DNA from: Williamsia sp. 1135
Lineage (GTDB): Bacteria; Actinomycetota; Actinomycetes; Mycobacteriales; Mycobacteriaceae
DNA length: 64,000 nucleotides
Assembly (NCBI RefSeq): GCF_002095395.1
Contig: NZ_MJEI01000088.1
Span: 1-64,000 of the forward strand
Direction: 5' to 3'
Shown: in pieces, positions 8,495 through 16,696 of the stretch
How positions within the stretch are numbered: the first letter of the stretch is position 1
Layout of the letters: every line of letters begins with the position of its first letter
The notes under the pieces: generated by a model
What the model was told of the DNA's origin: nothing
The model's input: only the letters and a program-made list of their open reading frames with translations
The model's database searches: none
Made by a program: the position numbers and the translations under genes

Positions 8495-8635
8495 CAACCG
8501 CCGACGGTGCCAAAGCAACCGCCGACCGTGCCGAACCGACACGCGAGCGTGCCAAAACTGCGGTCGGACGGTACCTTTCGGCACGGTCAACGGCAGTTTC
8601 GGCACGCTCGACGGTGTTATCGGCACGCTCGGCGG
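8495..8635 (+). repeat. intergenic array of about seven 21-nt units with an orientation flip
   Basis: Units repeat every 21 nt, with core CCGACCGTGCC or variants. The first three (from 8495, 8516, 8537) read forward; from about 8579 the same core reads in reverse (CGGCACGG, CGGCACGC). The phase stays at 21 nt across the flip. The copies pair: GACCGTGCCGAA (8524-8535) with TTCGGCACGGTC (8577-8588), and an 18-nt stretch from 8544 matches the reverse complement of 8594-8611 with about one mismatch. It lies between convergent genes. The same unit recurs at 37350-37496 and 38452-38535. Confidence 0.8.
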
Positions 8636-8651
8636 AAGGGCCGGGGTGTGA

Positions 8652-10631
8652 TCAGCCTGCGGACACAGTGCGGGTCAGCAGGTTTGCCAGGGTCTTGCTG
8701 AACGCCGCAGGCTGTGTCGGGCTACCGCCTTCGGCCAGCAGGGCCGCACCGTAGAGCAACTCTGCCGTCTCCCGGAGCGCAGCATCGTCGCCGCGGTCGG
8801 CGAACGCCTTCTGCAATCCCGACGTCAGGGCGTGGTCCGGGTTCAGTTCGAGGATGCGCTTGCTCTCCGGCATGGGGATCCCGGAGTCGCGATACATCTT
8901 CTCGAGTGCCGGGGACAGGCTCTGTGCCTCGCCCACGATGCACGCCGCCGAGTCGGTCAGCCGCGACGACAGGCGCACCTGGCTGACATCGTCGACGAGC
9001 ACGCCGGTCAACCACGTCAGCAGTTCGGCGAACTGCTCGTTGTCCTTCTTGTCGTCGTCGTCCTTGTCGGTCTCGTCACTCAGGTCGACCTCGCCCTTGG
9101 CGACCGACTGCAGGGGCTTGCCTTCGAAGTCGGGAATCGACTGGATCCACATCTCGTCGATGGGGTCGGTCAGCAGCAGCACCTCGAGGCCCTTGGCCTT
9201 GAACGCCTCCAGATGTGGGGAGCGCTCGATCTGCTCCCGCGATTCGCCGGTGGCGTAGAAGATCTGGCTCTGCGTGTCCTTCATCCGCTCGACGTACTCG
9301 GCCAGCGATGTCGCTGTGTCGACCGAGTGGGTGGAGCTCAGCGAGGTGATGGCCAGCAGGGCATCGCGGTTGTCGACGTCCTGCAACAGACCTTCCTTGA
9401 GGACGCGTCCGTACTGCGACCACAGGGTGTCGTACTTCTCGCGGTCGTTCGCCCGGAGATCCTTGATGACCGACAGCACCTTCTTGGTGAGCCGCCGCCT
9501 GATCGCCTTGATCTGGCGGTCCTGCTGCAGGATCTCGCGGGAGACGTTGAGCGACAGATCCTGCGCGTCGACCAGACCCTTGATGAACCGCAGGTACTCG
9601 GGCATCAGCTCTTCGCAGTCGTCCATGATGAACACCCGCTTGACGTACAGCTGCACGCCTGCCTTGTGCTCGCGCATGAAGAGGTCGAACGGTGCGGTCG
9701 ACGGGATGAACAGCAGGGCCTGGTACTCGAACGTACCCTCGGCTTTCATCGGGATGATCTCGAGCGGGTCATCCCACGCATGGCTGACGTGGCGGTAGAA
9801 CTCTGCGTACTCCTCGTCGGTGACCTCGGACCGAGGCCGGGTCCACAGGGCCTTCTGCGAGTTCAGTGTCTCGGTGACGTGAGTGGGTGCCGGCTCGGTT
9901 TCTTCAGCAGCCTCAGCATCAGTCTCGGCATCAGCGTCCTCGTCGGTCTCCGGTGCCGGGGGAGCGGGCGGGGCGGGCACGTCCATGCGGATCGGCCACG
10001 AGATGAAGTCGGAGTACTTCTTCACCAACTGGCGGATCTGCGACACCGACGCGTAGTCGTGCAGGTCGTCTTCGGCATCCTCGGGCTTGAGGTGCAACGT
10101 GACCGTGGTGCCCTGCGGCGCATCCGCGACGTCTTCGATCGTGTACGTGCCCTCGCCCGCTGACTCCCAGCGCGTGGCCTGCTCCTCGCCGGCCTTGCGG
10201 GTCAGCAGGGTGACCTTGTCGGCGACCATGAACGTCGAGTAGAAGCCGATGCCGAACTGGCCGATCAGCTCCTCGGACGCCGCCGAGTCCTTGGCCTCCT
10301 TCAGTTTCTTTCGGACCTCCGCGGTGCCCGACTTCGCGAGCGTGCCGATGAGATCGACGACCTCGGCGCGAGACATGCCGATGCCGTTGTCGGAGAGGGT
10401 GAAGGTCCGGGCCTCAGGGTCCAGGGATATCTGGATGTGCAGATCGGAGGTATCCGCCGCGAGGTCCTTGTTGCGGTAGGTCTCCATGCGCAGCTTGTCG
10501 AGGGCGTCCGAAGAGTTGGACACCAGCTCACGCAGGAAAGAATCCTTGTTCGAGTAAACCGAATGGATCATGAGGTCGAGCAATTGCCGCGTCTCCGCGG
10601 CAAACTCCATCTCTTCGACCTGAGCGCTCAC
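8652..10631 (-). CDS. htpG: molecular chaperone HtpG (bacterial Hsp90)
   Basis: A 659-residue cytoplasmic ATP-dependent chaperone. The N-terminal GHKL ATPase domain shows FLRELVSNSSDALDKLR, DNGIGMSRAEV and GQFGIGFYSTFMVADKV; the middle domain has LWTRPRSEVTDEEYAEFYRH and LNVSREILQQDRQIKAIRRR. Between them, at about residues 225-255, is an Ala/Pro/acidic linker (APPAPPAPETDEDADAETD and more) that is longer than in E. coli HtpG and recalls the charged linker of eukaryotic Hsp90. A GTG start at 10631 with AAGGAG seven bases upstream is the best choice. It is divergent from the DUF4166 gene. Confidence 0.96.
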   Translation of the reverse strand: MSAQVEEMEFAAETRQLLDLMIHSVYSNKDSFLRELVSNSSDALDKLRMETYRNKDLAADTSDLHIQISLDPEARTFTLSDNGIGMSRAEVVDLIGTLAKSGTAEVRKKLKEAKDSAASEELIGQFGIGFYSTFMVADKVTLLTRKAGEEQATRWESAGEGTYTIEDVADAPQGTTVTLHLKPEDAEDDLHDYASVSQIRQLVKKYSDFISWPIRMDVPAPPAPPAPETDEDADAETDAEAAEETEPAPTHVTETLNSQKALWTRPRSEVTDEEYAEFYRHVSHAWDDPLEIIPMKAEGTFEYQALLFIPSTAPFDLFMREHKAGVQLYVKRVFIMDDCEELMPEYLRFIKGLVDAQDLSLNVSREILQQDRQIKAIRRRLTKKVLSVIKDLRANDREKYDTLWSQYGRVLKEGLLQDVDNRDALLAITSLSSTHSVDTATSLAEYVERMKDTQSQIFYATGESREQIERSPHLEAFKAKGLEVLLLTDPIDEMWIQSIPDFEGKPLQSVAKGEVDLSDETDKDDDDKKDNEQFAELLTWLTGVLVDDVSQVRLSSRLTDSAACIVGEAQSLSPALEKMYRDSGIPMPESKRILELNPDHALTSGLQKAFADRGDDAALRETAELLYGAALLAEGGSPTQPAAFSKTLANLLTRTVSAG

Positions 10632-10762
10632 GTTGAAGCTCCTTGGGGTGTTGTGCTTGTAGTTGGTGCGTGGAGTTGTTGCGTGCTCCGACCGATCATT
10701 TTATGCAGGCGGCTCGTAGTACATTCAGACCTCATGTCTGGTACCCCCATCCGGCGGCAGCC

Positions 10763-11434
10763 GTGAGCCCGGTCATCCAGAACGTGCTCGGTCGGGAATT
10801 CGAGAACCTGCATCCCAATTTGCAATGGCGATATGGGATCGATTCCACCTCTCAACTCTCCCAGGCCTCGCACGGGATCATGGAGTCGGTATACAGCTCG
10901 CCCGTCGTAGCCACCGGTCTGCGTCATTTCGGGAAGCGCAACGCGATGCCGATCAGGACGAGCCGACTGGTTCCTTTCACGATGCACAACTACTGCTATC
11001 GGGACGAACTCGGTCGCGAATCGCTGGCGGTGATGCGGTCGCTGAACTACACCAGCGGCGCGCATGGACTCAATTCGCTGCTCGTGGACGGCAAGGAAGG
11101 CCTGGTCGACTACTTCGGCGACGGGCCGGAATTGCTGTGGCCCATCGAGGCATCGGTGGACCGGCACGGCTCGCTGGTGTTCGAGAGCGGACCGATGCGC
11201 CTGCTGGCGGGCCCGAAGATCGGGATGCGCGGTTTCATGGCCGCCCGCATGCAGTACATCGAGGGCTGGGACGATGCGCACAATCGCTTCCGCGTCGATG
11301 CGACCGTCCGCAACCCGGTTCTCGGGGAGCTCATCCACTACCGGGGCTGGTTCACGACCCACGACGAGCCGTGCTCCTTGCGGGAGATCCCCGACGAGGC
11401 CTGGCCGGTCCGCCTGGAGGCGCGCGAGCGTTGA
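10763..11434 (+). CDS. DUF4166 domain-containing protein
   Basis: About 223 residues. The N-terminal VIQNVLGREFENLHPNLQWR is the DUF4166 hallmark. The domain continues through a beta-rich region to WFTTHDEPCSLREIPDEAWP. No signal peptide or membrane helix is evident, and the function of the family is unknown. A GTG at 10763 matches the usual family N-terminus; the frame is open further upstream (from 10643) but those residues are not conserved-looking and overlap the htpG promoter. It is monocistronic, with its stop 28 bases from the convergent monooxygenase gene. Confidence 0.75.
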   Translation: MSPVIQNVLGREFENLHPNLQWRYGIDSTSQLSQASHGIMESVYSSPVVATGLRHFGKRNAMPIRTSRLVPFTMHNYCYRDELGRESLAVMRSLNYTSGAHGLNSLLVDGKEGLVDYFGDGPELLWPIEASVDRHGSLVFESGPMRLLAGPKIGMRGFMAARMQYIEGWDDAHNRFRVDATVRNPVLGELIHYRGWFTTHDEPCSLREIPDEAWPVRLEARER

Positions 11435-11462
11435 GCTCGCGTCGCGCGCCTCGGTCGGCGCG

Positions 11463-12812
11463 TCAGACTCCTGCGACCGCGGATTGGGTCAGCCCGAGGT
11501 GATCGCGCAAGGTCTCGCCCTCGTACTCGGTGCGGTAGACGCCCTTCTCCTGCAGGAGGGGGACGACCGTGTCCGCGAACTCGTCGAGCCCACCCGGGGT
11601 GATGTGCGGGACGAGGATGAATCCGTCGCTGGCGTCGGCCTGGACGAATTCGTTGATCGTATCGGCCACGGTCTGCGGCGAACCGATGAACGCCTGCCGA
11701 CCGGTCACCTCGATGATCAGTTCCCTGGTCGTCAGGTTCTCGGCTTCGGCCCGCGCCCGCCACTCGGCCGCGACATCGCGCGGATCGCGATGGATCCGGA
11801 CGCTGGCCCGGCCCTTGGCGACGGTGTTCTCACCGGGCAGCGGATCGATGGTCGGTAGCGGACCGTCAGGGTCGTGGTCGGAGAGATCCCGGTTCCACAA
11901 CTGCTCGAGGAACTTGATCGCAGTCTGCCCGCTGACCTGCTGAAGCCGGATCTCGTGCGCGCGCTCGGCCGCGTCGGCATCGGTGTCGCCGAGGACGAAC
12001 GTCGCGGCGGGCAGGATGAGGAGCTCGTCGTGGCCGCGACCGTAGGTCGCGAGTCTGCCCTTGACGTCCTTGTAGAACGCCTGACCGTCGTCGAGGGTCG
12101 AGTGCCGCGAGAAGATGGCGTCGGCGCGCGCTGCCGCGAACTCCCGGCCGTCCTCTGAATCGCCTGCCTGGAAGATGACCGGGCGCCCTTGAGGACTGCG
12201 CGGGACGTTGAACTGACCGGAGATGTCGAATTGATCGTCGGTGTGCCTGAACGATCCCACGTCGGGCCGGCTCAGAAAGATTCCTGATTCCTTGTCGGCG
12301 ACGATGTCGTCGGCCTTCCAAGAGTCCCAGAGTTCGGTTGCGACCTCGAGGAACTTCCTCGCCCGGCCGTAGCGCTCGTCCTTCGGGAGGTAGCCGCCGC
12401 GGCGGAAGTTCTCGCCGGTGAACTCGTCCCACGAGGTGACCACATTCCACGCCGCCCGGCCGTCTGTGAGGTGGTCGAGGCTGGCGAACTGGCGGGCCAC
12501 CTCGTACGGCTCGTTGAAGGTGGAGTTGATGGTGCCCGTCAGGCCCAGCTTGTCCGTGACGGCCGCCAAGGCGGCGAGGATGGTGAACGTGTCCGGGCGC
12601 CCGACCACGTCGAGGTCATAGATGACGCCGTTCTGCTCCCGCAGACGCAGGCCCTCCGCCAGGAACAGGAAGTCGAACCTGGCGCGTTCCGCGGTCCTGG
12701 CGAAATGGGTGAACGAGTCGAACTCGATGTGGCTGCCCGCGGCCGGATCGCTCCAGACCGTGGTGTTGTTGACCCCGGGGAAATGTGCCGCCAGGTGAAC
12801 TTGCTTGGTCAT
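11463..12812 (-). CDS. LLM-class flavin-dependent monooxygenase (NtaA/SnaA/DszA family)
   Basis: A 449-residue bacterial-luciferase-like TIM barrel that would use FMNH2 from a separate reductase. Family features: HLAAHFPGVNNTTVW N-terminus, FDFLFLAEGLRLRE, ASLDHLTDGRAAWNVVTS, FNVPRSPQGRPVIFQAGDS, and the C-terminal GFILVPHITPGGLDEFADTV. Relatives open nitrilotriacetate, dibenzothiophene sulfone or dimethyl sulfide; the substrate here is unknown. The ATG at 12812 overlaps the stop of the preceding monooxygenase gene by four bases (ATGA), so the two are co-translated. With the AprA/AprB-like pair nearby, a role in scavenging organosulfur compounds is inferred. Confidence 0.88.
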   Translation of the reverse strand: MTKQVHLAAHFPGVNNTTVWSDPAAGSHIEFDSFTHFARTAERARFDFLFLAEGLRLREQNGVIYDLDVVGRPDTFTILAALAAVTDKLGLTGTINSTFNEPYEVARQFASLDHLTDGRAAWNVVTSWDEFTGENFRRGGYLPKDERYGRARKFLEVATELWDSWKADDIVADKESGIFLSRPDVGSFRHTDDQFDISGQFNVPRSPQGRPVIFQAGDSEDGREFAAARADAIFSRHSTLDDGQAFYKDVKGRLATYGRGHDELLILPAATFVLGDTDADAAERAHEIRLQQVSGQTAIKFLEQLWNRDLSDHDPDGPLPTIDPLPGENTVAKGRASVRIHRDPRDVAAEWRARAEAENLTTRELIIEVTGRQAFIGSPQTVADTINEFVQADASDGFILVPHITPGGLDEFADTVVPLLQEKGVYRTEYEGETLRDHLGLTQSAVAGV

Positions 12813-14032
12813 CGGTTGATCAGCTCCTGTGCTCCTGCGTAACGGTTGGCGGGCCGGGTGAGGCCGAGGTTCTCGCGCAACGTCGTACCGGCGTAGCCGG
12901 TACGGAAGATGCCGCGGCGCTGCAGCTCCGGGACGAGTGCCGACGTGATGGCTCGAAGGTCGTCCGGAATCGCTCCGGGTCGCAGTCGGATGCCGGTGAC
13001 ACCTGCGGCCTTGAGTTCTTCGATCCGGTCGGCCAGACCGGCTGCGGTGCCGACGAAGATCTGGGCGTCACTGGTGTACTCGGCGCCCGCGCGCTCGTCG
13101 AGCCGCGACTTGCGACTCGCTGCCTCGGAACCGGACTCGGCGAGGAAAACGACGAGATCGGCGAAGACGTGGACGGTGTCGTCGCCGCGGCCCGCCCCTA
13201 GCTGAGCATCGCGGATCTTGCCGACGATGGATGTCGCGTCGGCCGGGTCGGTGGGGGTGATGAATCCGAGGTCGGTGGACGCGGCGATCAGTTCGAACGG
13301 GATCTGCTGATGGCCCAGCGCGGCGATGATCGGCTGGCCCTGGGGTGGGCGCGGGGTGATCGATGGCCCGCGCACGCTGAAGAAGCGGCCCTCGAAACCG
13401 ATGTAGTGCAGCTTGTCGCGGTCGACGAATCGCCCGGTGGCCTTGTCGCGAATCTCGGCGTCGTCTTCCCAACTGTCCCAGAGGCGCCGTAGCACCTCGG
13501 CGTAGTCGCCGGCTTCCTCGAAGAGGTCGGCGATGAGCGCCTGCGCGGTCGGGCCCGCGAGGTCGGCTCTGTCGAGCCGAGGGAACTCTCGGCGTCCGAG
13601 AAGAGCCGCCTCATGCGGCTGTGCCGAGACCTGGAGCCTGACCCCGCCCCGGCCTTTGCTGACGTAATCGAGCGTCGCGATCGCCTTCGACAGGTGGAAC
13701 GGTTCGGTGTGCGTCACCACGGCTGTCGGGATGATCCCGATGTGTGTGCTCGCCGGCGCGACTCTGGCCGCGATGAGAACGGAATCGAGACGCCCACTGA
13801 CGAGGTCGGTGCGCGGTTGCAGACCCTCCAGCGTGGCAGACCGCAGCCCGAAGGAATCCTCGATCGTCACGAAGTCGGCGAGACCGCGTTCGGCCTCCGC
13901 CACGAGTTCGCCCCAGTAGCGCGGCGAGAGCAAGCGGTCCGGTTCGGCGTACTGCTCGCGCCACGCGGCGGGATGCCACCCCGCGCCGTCCAGCGCGATT
14001 GCCAGATGGACCTGGTCAGATGTCGGCATCAT
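12809..14032 (-). CDS. LLM-class flavin-dependent oxidoreductase
   Basis: A 407-residue luciferase-like protein (HLAIALDGAGWHPAAWRE, FVTIEDSFGLR, VRGPSITPRPPQGQPIIAAL, and a C-terminal ELQRRGIFRTGYAGTTLREN that resembles the tail of the downstream paralogue). It is the first gene of a two-gene operon. There are two adjacent in-frame ATGs (14032 and 14029); AGGAG sits four and seven bases upstream respectively, so 14029 may be the real start. Its leader overlaps a structured segment (14055-14168). A role in organosulfur or heterocycle oxidation is inferred from family and context. Confidence 0.85.
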   Translation of the reverse strand: MMPTSDQVHLAIALDGAGWHPAAWREQYAEPDRLLSPRYWGELVAEAERGLADFVTIEDSFGLRSATLEGLQPRTDLVSGRLDSVLIAARVAPASTHIGIIPTAVVTHTEPFHLSKAIATLDYVSKGRGGVRLQVSAQPHEAALLGRREFPRLDRADLAGPTAQALIADLFEEAGDYAEVLRRLWDSWEDDAEIRDKATGRFVDRDKLHYIGFEGRFFSVRGPSITPRPPQGQPIIAALGHQQIPFELIAASTDLGFITPTDPADATSIVGKIRDAQLGAGRGDDTVHVFADLVVFLAESGSEAASRKSRLDERAGAEYTSDAQIFVGTAAGLADRIEELKAAGVTGIRLRPGAIPDDLRAITSALVPELQRRGIFRTGYAGTTLRENLGLTRPANRYAGAQELINR

Positions 14033-14059
14033 TCATCTCCTGTGGTGTGGTTCGGCGGG

Positions 14060-14168
14060 GCCGGCGAGAATTCGAACTCCCACCTCAGGCTGACAACGCC
14101 CCGTGCGCGGGTGGAGATTCCGCAGCGGCCGGGCTCGGATCAGCGTGAATCTAACCCTCGCCGGGGCG
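14060..14168. promoter_or_regulatory. structured divergent intergenic segment (candidate leader RNA or operator)
   Basis: CCGGCGAG near 14068 and CTCGCCGG near 14153 are exact inverted repeats about 90 bases apart, and they enclose further pairings (GCTGA...TCAGC, CCCG...CGGG). The segment lies between the minus-strand monooxygenase operon and the plus-strand small ORF/GNAT pair, so it could be a leader for either. The GAGTTCGAATTC part resembles a tRNA T-arm, but no complete tRNA fold was found. It matches no riboswitch class I recognise. Confidence 0.35.
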
Positions 14169-14215
14169 GCAGTTCGGGTGCTCAATGGAGAGAACACTCA
14201 ACCGGGAGCTGCCGC

Positions 14216-14362
14216 ATGTCACTGTTCACCACGCTGATGTCGGTCGACCATCTGCTGATGGCCGCCGCCGCCGTGCACCCCGAGGCCCCGCCTCCCCTAC
14301 CGATGATCGAGCGGTGCGGGCACGCCGCGGTAGCCACTCAGGACAACGACGGTGTGCGATGA
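14216..14362 (+). CDS. small protein (48 residues) coupled to the GNAT gene
   Basis: An ATG preceded by GGGAG seven bases upstream opens a 48-residue frame (MSLFTTLMSVDHLLMAAAAV, a Pro-rich middle, ERCGHAAVATQDNDGVR). Its TGA overlaps the ATG of the acetyltransferase by four bases, the same coupling style used in the neighbouring operons. I recognise no family. It could be a genuine small protein or a leader ORF that couples ribosomes to the GNAT gene. Support rests on the ribosome binding site and overlap only. Confidence 0.4.
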   Translation: MSLFTTLMSVDHLLMAAAAVHPEAPPPLPMIERCGHAAVATQDNDGVR

Positions 14363-14862
14363 CACGCGCCGACTCTCTCGTGCTGGTGCGGGTGCGTCCG
14401 AATGATGCCCTGGCCAGGACAGTGCTCTCCGAGCTCGCCATCGAATACAGCCACCGCTACGGCGGCACGTCGTGCAACTGGTTCTCGAAGCTGACCAAGC
14501 AGTCCGTCGACCGAGACGGGTCCTTTCTGGTGGTGGTGGCAGAAGGTGTCGCGGTCGCCGGAGGCACCTACCGCCCCGTCGATGAACAGACCGTCGAACT
14601 GAAGCGGATCTGGACCGCGTCGAAGTTCCGTCGCCAAGGACTCGCGCGGCGGGTGCTCGCCGATCTCGAAGCCGACATCGCGGGCCACGGTTACCGGCGG
14701 GTCGTGCTGACGACCGGTCCGCGGCAACCCGAGGCGCACAGCCTCTATCGCGCCGCGGGCTACCGACCGTTGTACGACACGGGCCGCGATGCCGACGAGA
14801 TCGGCCTCCACCGTTTCGAAAAGGACATCGCCGCCGGATGCTCGCTGGCGGCCTCCGCCTGA
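14359..14862 (+). CDS. GNAT-family N-acetyltransferase
   Basis: A 167-residue GNAT protein. The acetyl-CoA-binding segment is KRIWTASKFRRQGLARRVLA, with the usual basic-Gln-Gly-hydrophobic pattern, and the C-terminal GPRQPEAHSLYRAAGYRPL matches motif B. The substrate is unknown. It is divergent from the two-monooxygenase operon and coupled by a four-base overlap to the small ORF upstream, so acetylation of a product of that pathway is possible. Confidence 0.85.
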   Translation: MTRADSLVLVRVRPNDALARTVLSELAIEYSHRYGGTSCNWFSKLTKQSVDRDGSFLVVVAEGVAVAGGTYRPVDEQTVELKRIWTASKFRRQGLARRVLADLEADIAGHGYRRVVLTTGPRQPEAHSLYRAAGYRPLYDTGRDADEIGLHRFEKDIAAGCSLAASA

Positions 14863-15055
14863 AGTGGCTCGTGCGCTCGGAGTGAAACCCTCTGTAACGC
14901 ACAGTTGTTGAGAAGTGTCCAGGTCGGGTGTCCGGGATTGACGGTTCGTGTTTGTCAAGCATTCGATTCTGTCCGACACCAAAGCTACGCCCGGATGCTG
15001 CGATGAGAGAAGCTCTGATGGCAGGCATGGTAGAATACAGGAGTGGGTGATCGCG

Positions 15056-15343
15056 ATGGCGGCCTTCGGTCCGGAAACCGGTGCGGTGGGATGGGATTGG
15101 CGAGTGCACGGAACCTGTCGCGACGCCGGCATCGATTGGGATGTGTTCTTCACCCCGTCCGGACGTGAGTCCGCAACCGCGCGTCGACGTCGTGAAGCGG
15201 AGGCGAAATCGCTGTGCGCGACGTGCCCTGTCGTCAGGCAATGCCGAGAACACGCGGAGACCTTCGGCGAGAAACACGGGATCTGGGGAGGTTTGACGGT
15301 CGACGAACTCGCCGATCCGAGCTCGCGGATCCGCTCCGCCTGA
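15056..15343 (+). CDS. WhiB-family iron-sulfur transcriptional regulator
   Basis: About 95 residues with the four-Cys WhiB cluster: one Cys in VHGTCRDAG, then LCATCPVVRQC (C-x2-C-x5-C), followed by the G-I-W-G-G turn (HGIWGGLT). The tail is short and lacks a strongly basic segment. Actinobacterial WhiB proteins bind a [4Fe-4S] cluster and usually work with sigma factor region 4. The ATG at 15056 begins close to the domain; a GTG at 15047 is nearer the AGGAG at 15039-15043. TAGAAT about 22 bases upstream could be a -10 box. I cannot assign it to WhiB1-7. Confidence 0.85.
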   Translation: MAAFGPETGAVGWDWRVHGTCRDAGIDWDVFFTPSGRESATARRRREAEAKSLCATCPVVRQCREHAETFGEKHGIWGGLTVDELADPSSRIRSA

Positions 15344-15388
15344 GCTGTTCCGGCAACCCGCCGACATCGCGGCCCGTACGCTGAAGTC

Positions 15389-16270
15389 ATGACCACAGAC
15401 GTACCTGCAGTCGAACTGAACTCCGGCACCTCCATTCCGCAACTGGGACTCGGGGTTTGGCAAGCCACCAACGACGAGACCGAGCGTGCGGTGCTCTCGG
15501 CGATCGACGACGCGGGCTACCGGCACATCGATACCGCGGCAGCGTACGGCAACGAGGAGGGGGTCGGCCGAGCTCTGGCAGCCACCTCGGTCGCCAGGGA
15601 AGACCTCTACGTCACCACCAAGCTCTGGAACGCCGACCAGGGCTTCGAGCCCGCCCAGGCGGCGTTCGACAAGAGCCTGTCGCTCCTCGGCCTCGACTAT
15701 GTCGACCTGTATCTGATCCATTGGCCGCTACAGAACGACGAACGATTGCTCCGGACGTGGGACGCCCTGGAGGCGATCGCCGAGTCGGGCCGGGCCAAGG
15801 CCATCGGTGTCTGCAATTTCGAGCCCCATCACCTGCAGCTTCTGGTCGACCGCGGTGGCACACTGCCCGCCGTCGACCAGGTCGAGCTGCATCCGCACCT
15901 GACCCAGCACGCGATTCGGGAAGTCGCAGGAGAGCACGGCATCGCGGTGGAATCATGGAGTCCACTGGGCGGCACCAGCAACTCGGGATGGGGCAAGGCG
16001 TCCAAGCCGAACACCCTGTTGTCCGATCCGGTGATTGCCGGTATCGCAGAGCGCCATGGCAAGTCACCCGCCCAGGTGCTCATCCGCTGGCACCTCTCGA
16101 ACGGTCTGATCGTCATCCCGAAGTCGGTGAACCCGGAGCGGATCGCTCAGAACATCGACGTCTTCGGATTCGACCTGACCGACGCCGACCTGCAGGAGAT
16201 CGCCACCCTCGACGACGGGGTCCGCGTCGGCATCCATCCCGACGAGATGAACCTCGGCGCACCCGAGTAA
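15389..16270 (+). CDS. aldo/keto reductase
   Basis: A 293-residue NADPH-dependent (beta/alpha)8 barrel. Signatures: LGLGVWQATNDETERAV, GYRHIDTAAAYGNEEGVGRA (with the catalytic Asp and Tyr), the catalytic Lys in YVTTKLWN, VDLYLIHWP, and IVIPKSVNPERIAQNIDVF. It is closest in outline to the 2,5-diketo-D-gluconate reductase/Dkg group. The ATG at 15389 is the obvious start. It is monocistronic, and its 3' side is closed by a mirror-symmetric element (16303-16364). Confidence 0.92.
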   Translation: MTTDVPAVELNSGTSIPQLGLGVWQATNDETERAVLSAIDDAGYRHIDTAAAYGNEEGVGRALAATSVAREDLYVTTKLWNADQGFEPAQAAFDKSLSLLGLDYVDLYLIHWPLQNDERLLRTWDALEAIAESGRAKAIGVCNFEPHHLQLLVDRGGTLPAVDQVELHPHLTQHAIREVAGEHGIAVESWSPLGGTSNSGWGKASKPNTLLSDPVIAGIAERHGKSPAQVLIRWHLSNGLIVIPKSVNPERIAQNIDVFGFDLTDADLQEIATLDDGVRVGIHPDEMNLGAPE

Positions 16271-16302
16271 TCCCCGGTTCATGCGCCGTTGACAGCTCGC
16301 TC

Positions 16303-16364
16303 GCCCACCCGTTTGCGCGCCGCCCACCCGAAATTCCGGGTGGGCGGCGCGAATTCAGGTGGGT
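16303..16364. repeat. mirror-symmetric intergenic element (two 19-nt units forward, two reverse)
   Basis: GCCCACCC occurs at 16303 and 16322 (19 bases apart), and the reverse form CGGGTGGGC at 16337 with a weaker copy CAGGTGGGT at 16356 (again 19 apart). The inner units form a perfect 14-bp stem, 16317-16330 with 16337-16350, loop AAATTC. It lies between the convergent aldo/keto reductase and ferredoxin genes, the last unit overlapping the ferredoxin stop. It can act as a bidirectional terminator although no T-run follows; the duplicated units are not needed for that. Confidence 0.7.
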
Positions 16365-16696
16365 GGGAGTCGTGGGGGCTGGTCGCCGTGCGGGATCGGA
16401 GGTCCCACCGCGAGAAGGCTGCCCACGGTGCGGCCCTTGCCCCAGCCGAGCTTTTCCCGGTAGGACCCCACGGCGGCATCGGCGAGCACCGATCGATCAC
16501 GCAGCGGCGCGGATTCCGGTGACACGTAGAGCGCATCGGTGGGGCAGTAGGCCTCGCACATGAAGCACGTCTGGCAGTCGCTCTGCCGGGCGATCTCCGG
16601 AACGCCGTCCGGCCCGCGGTCGAAGACATCCGTGGGGCAGGCCTCGATGCATTTGTCGCATCCGATGCAGGCCTGCGCCAAGACCAGTTCGATCAT
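16355..16696 (-). CDS. 4Fe-4S dicluster ferredoxin (AprB-like)
   Basis: A 113-residue protein with two 4Fe-4S motifs: CIGCDKCIEACPTDVF near the N-terminus and CQTCFMCEAYCPTDALYV in the middle, then a roughly 45-residue tail rich in aromatic and basic residues. The order and tail resemble the beta subunit of adenylylsulfate reductase. The ATG at 16696 overlaps the stop of the flavoprotein gene by four bases, so the two are coupled and probably form a complex that passes electrons between the clusters and FAD. True APS reductase in this organism is doubtful, since actinobacteria normally use CysH. Confidence 0.85.
   Translation of the reverse strand: MIELVLAQACIGCDKCIEACPTDVFDRGPDGVPEIARQSDCQTCFMCEAYCPTDALYVSPESAPLRDRSVLADAAVGSYREKLGWGKGRTVGSLLAVGPPIPHGDQPPRLPPT

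Noticed and set aside
8832-10163. 443-codon plus-strand frame opposite htpG
   Set aside because: Antisense shadow of htpG created by high GC third positions.
14060-14110. tRNA gene suggested by a T-arm-like GAGTTCGAATTC
   Set aside because: The T-stem does not pair properly and no anticodon arm or acceptor stem of correct size could be built.
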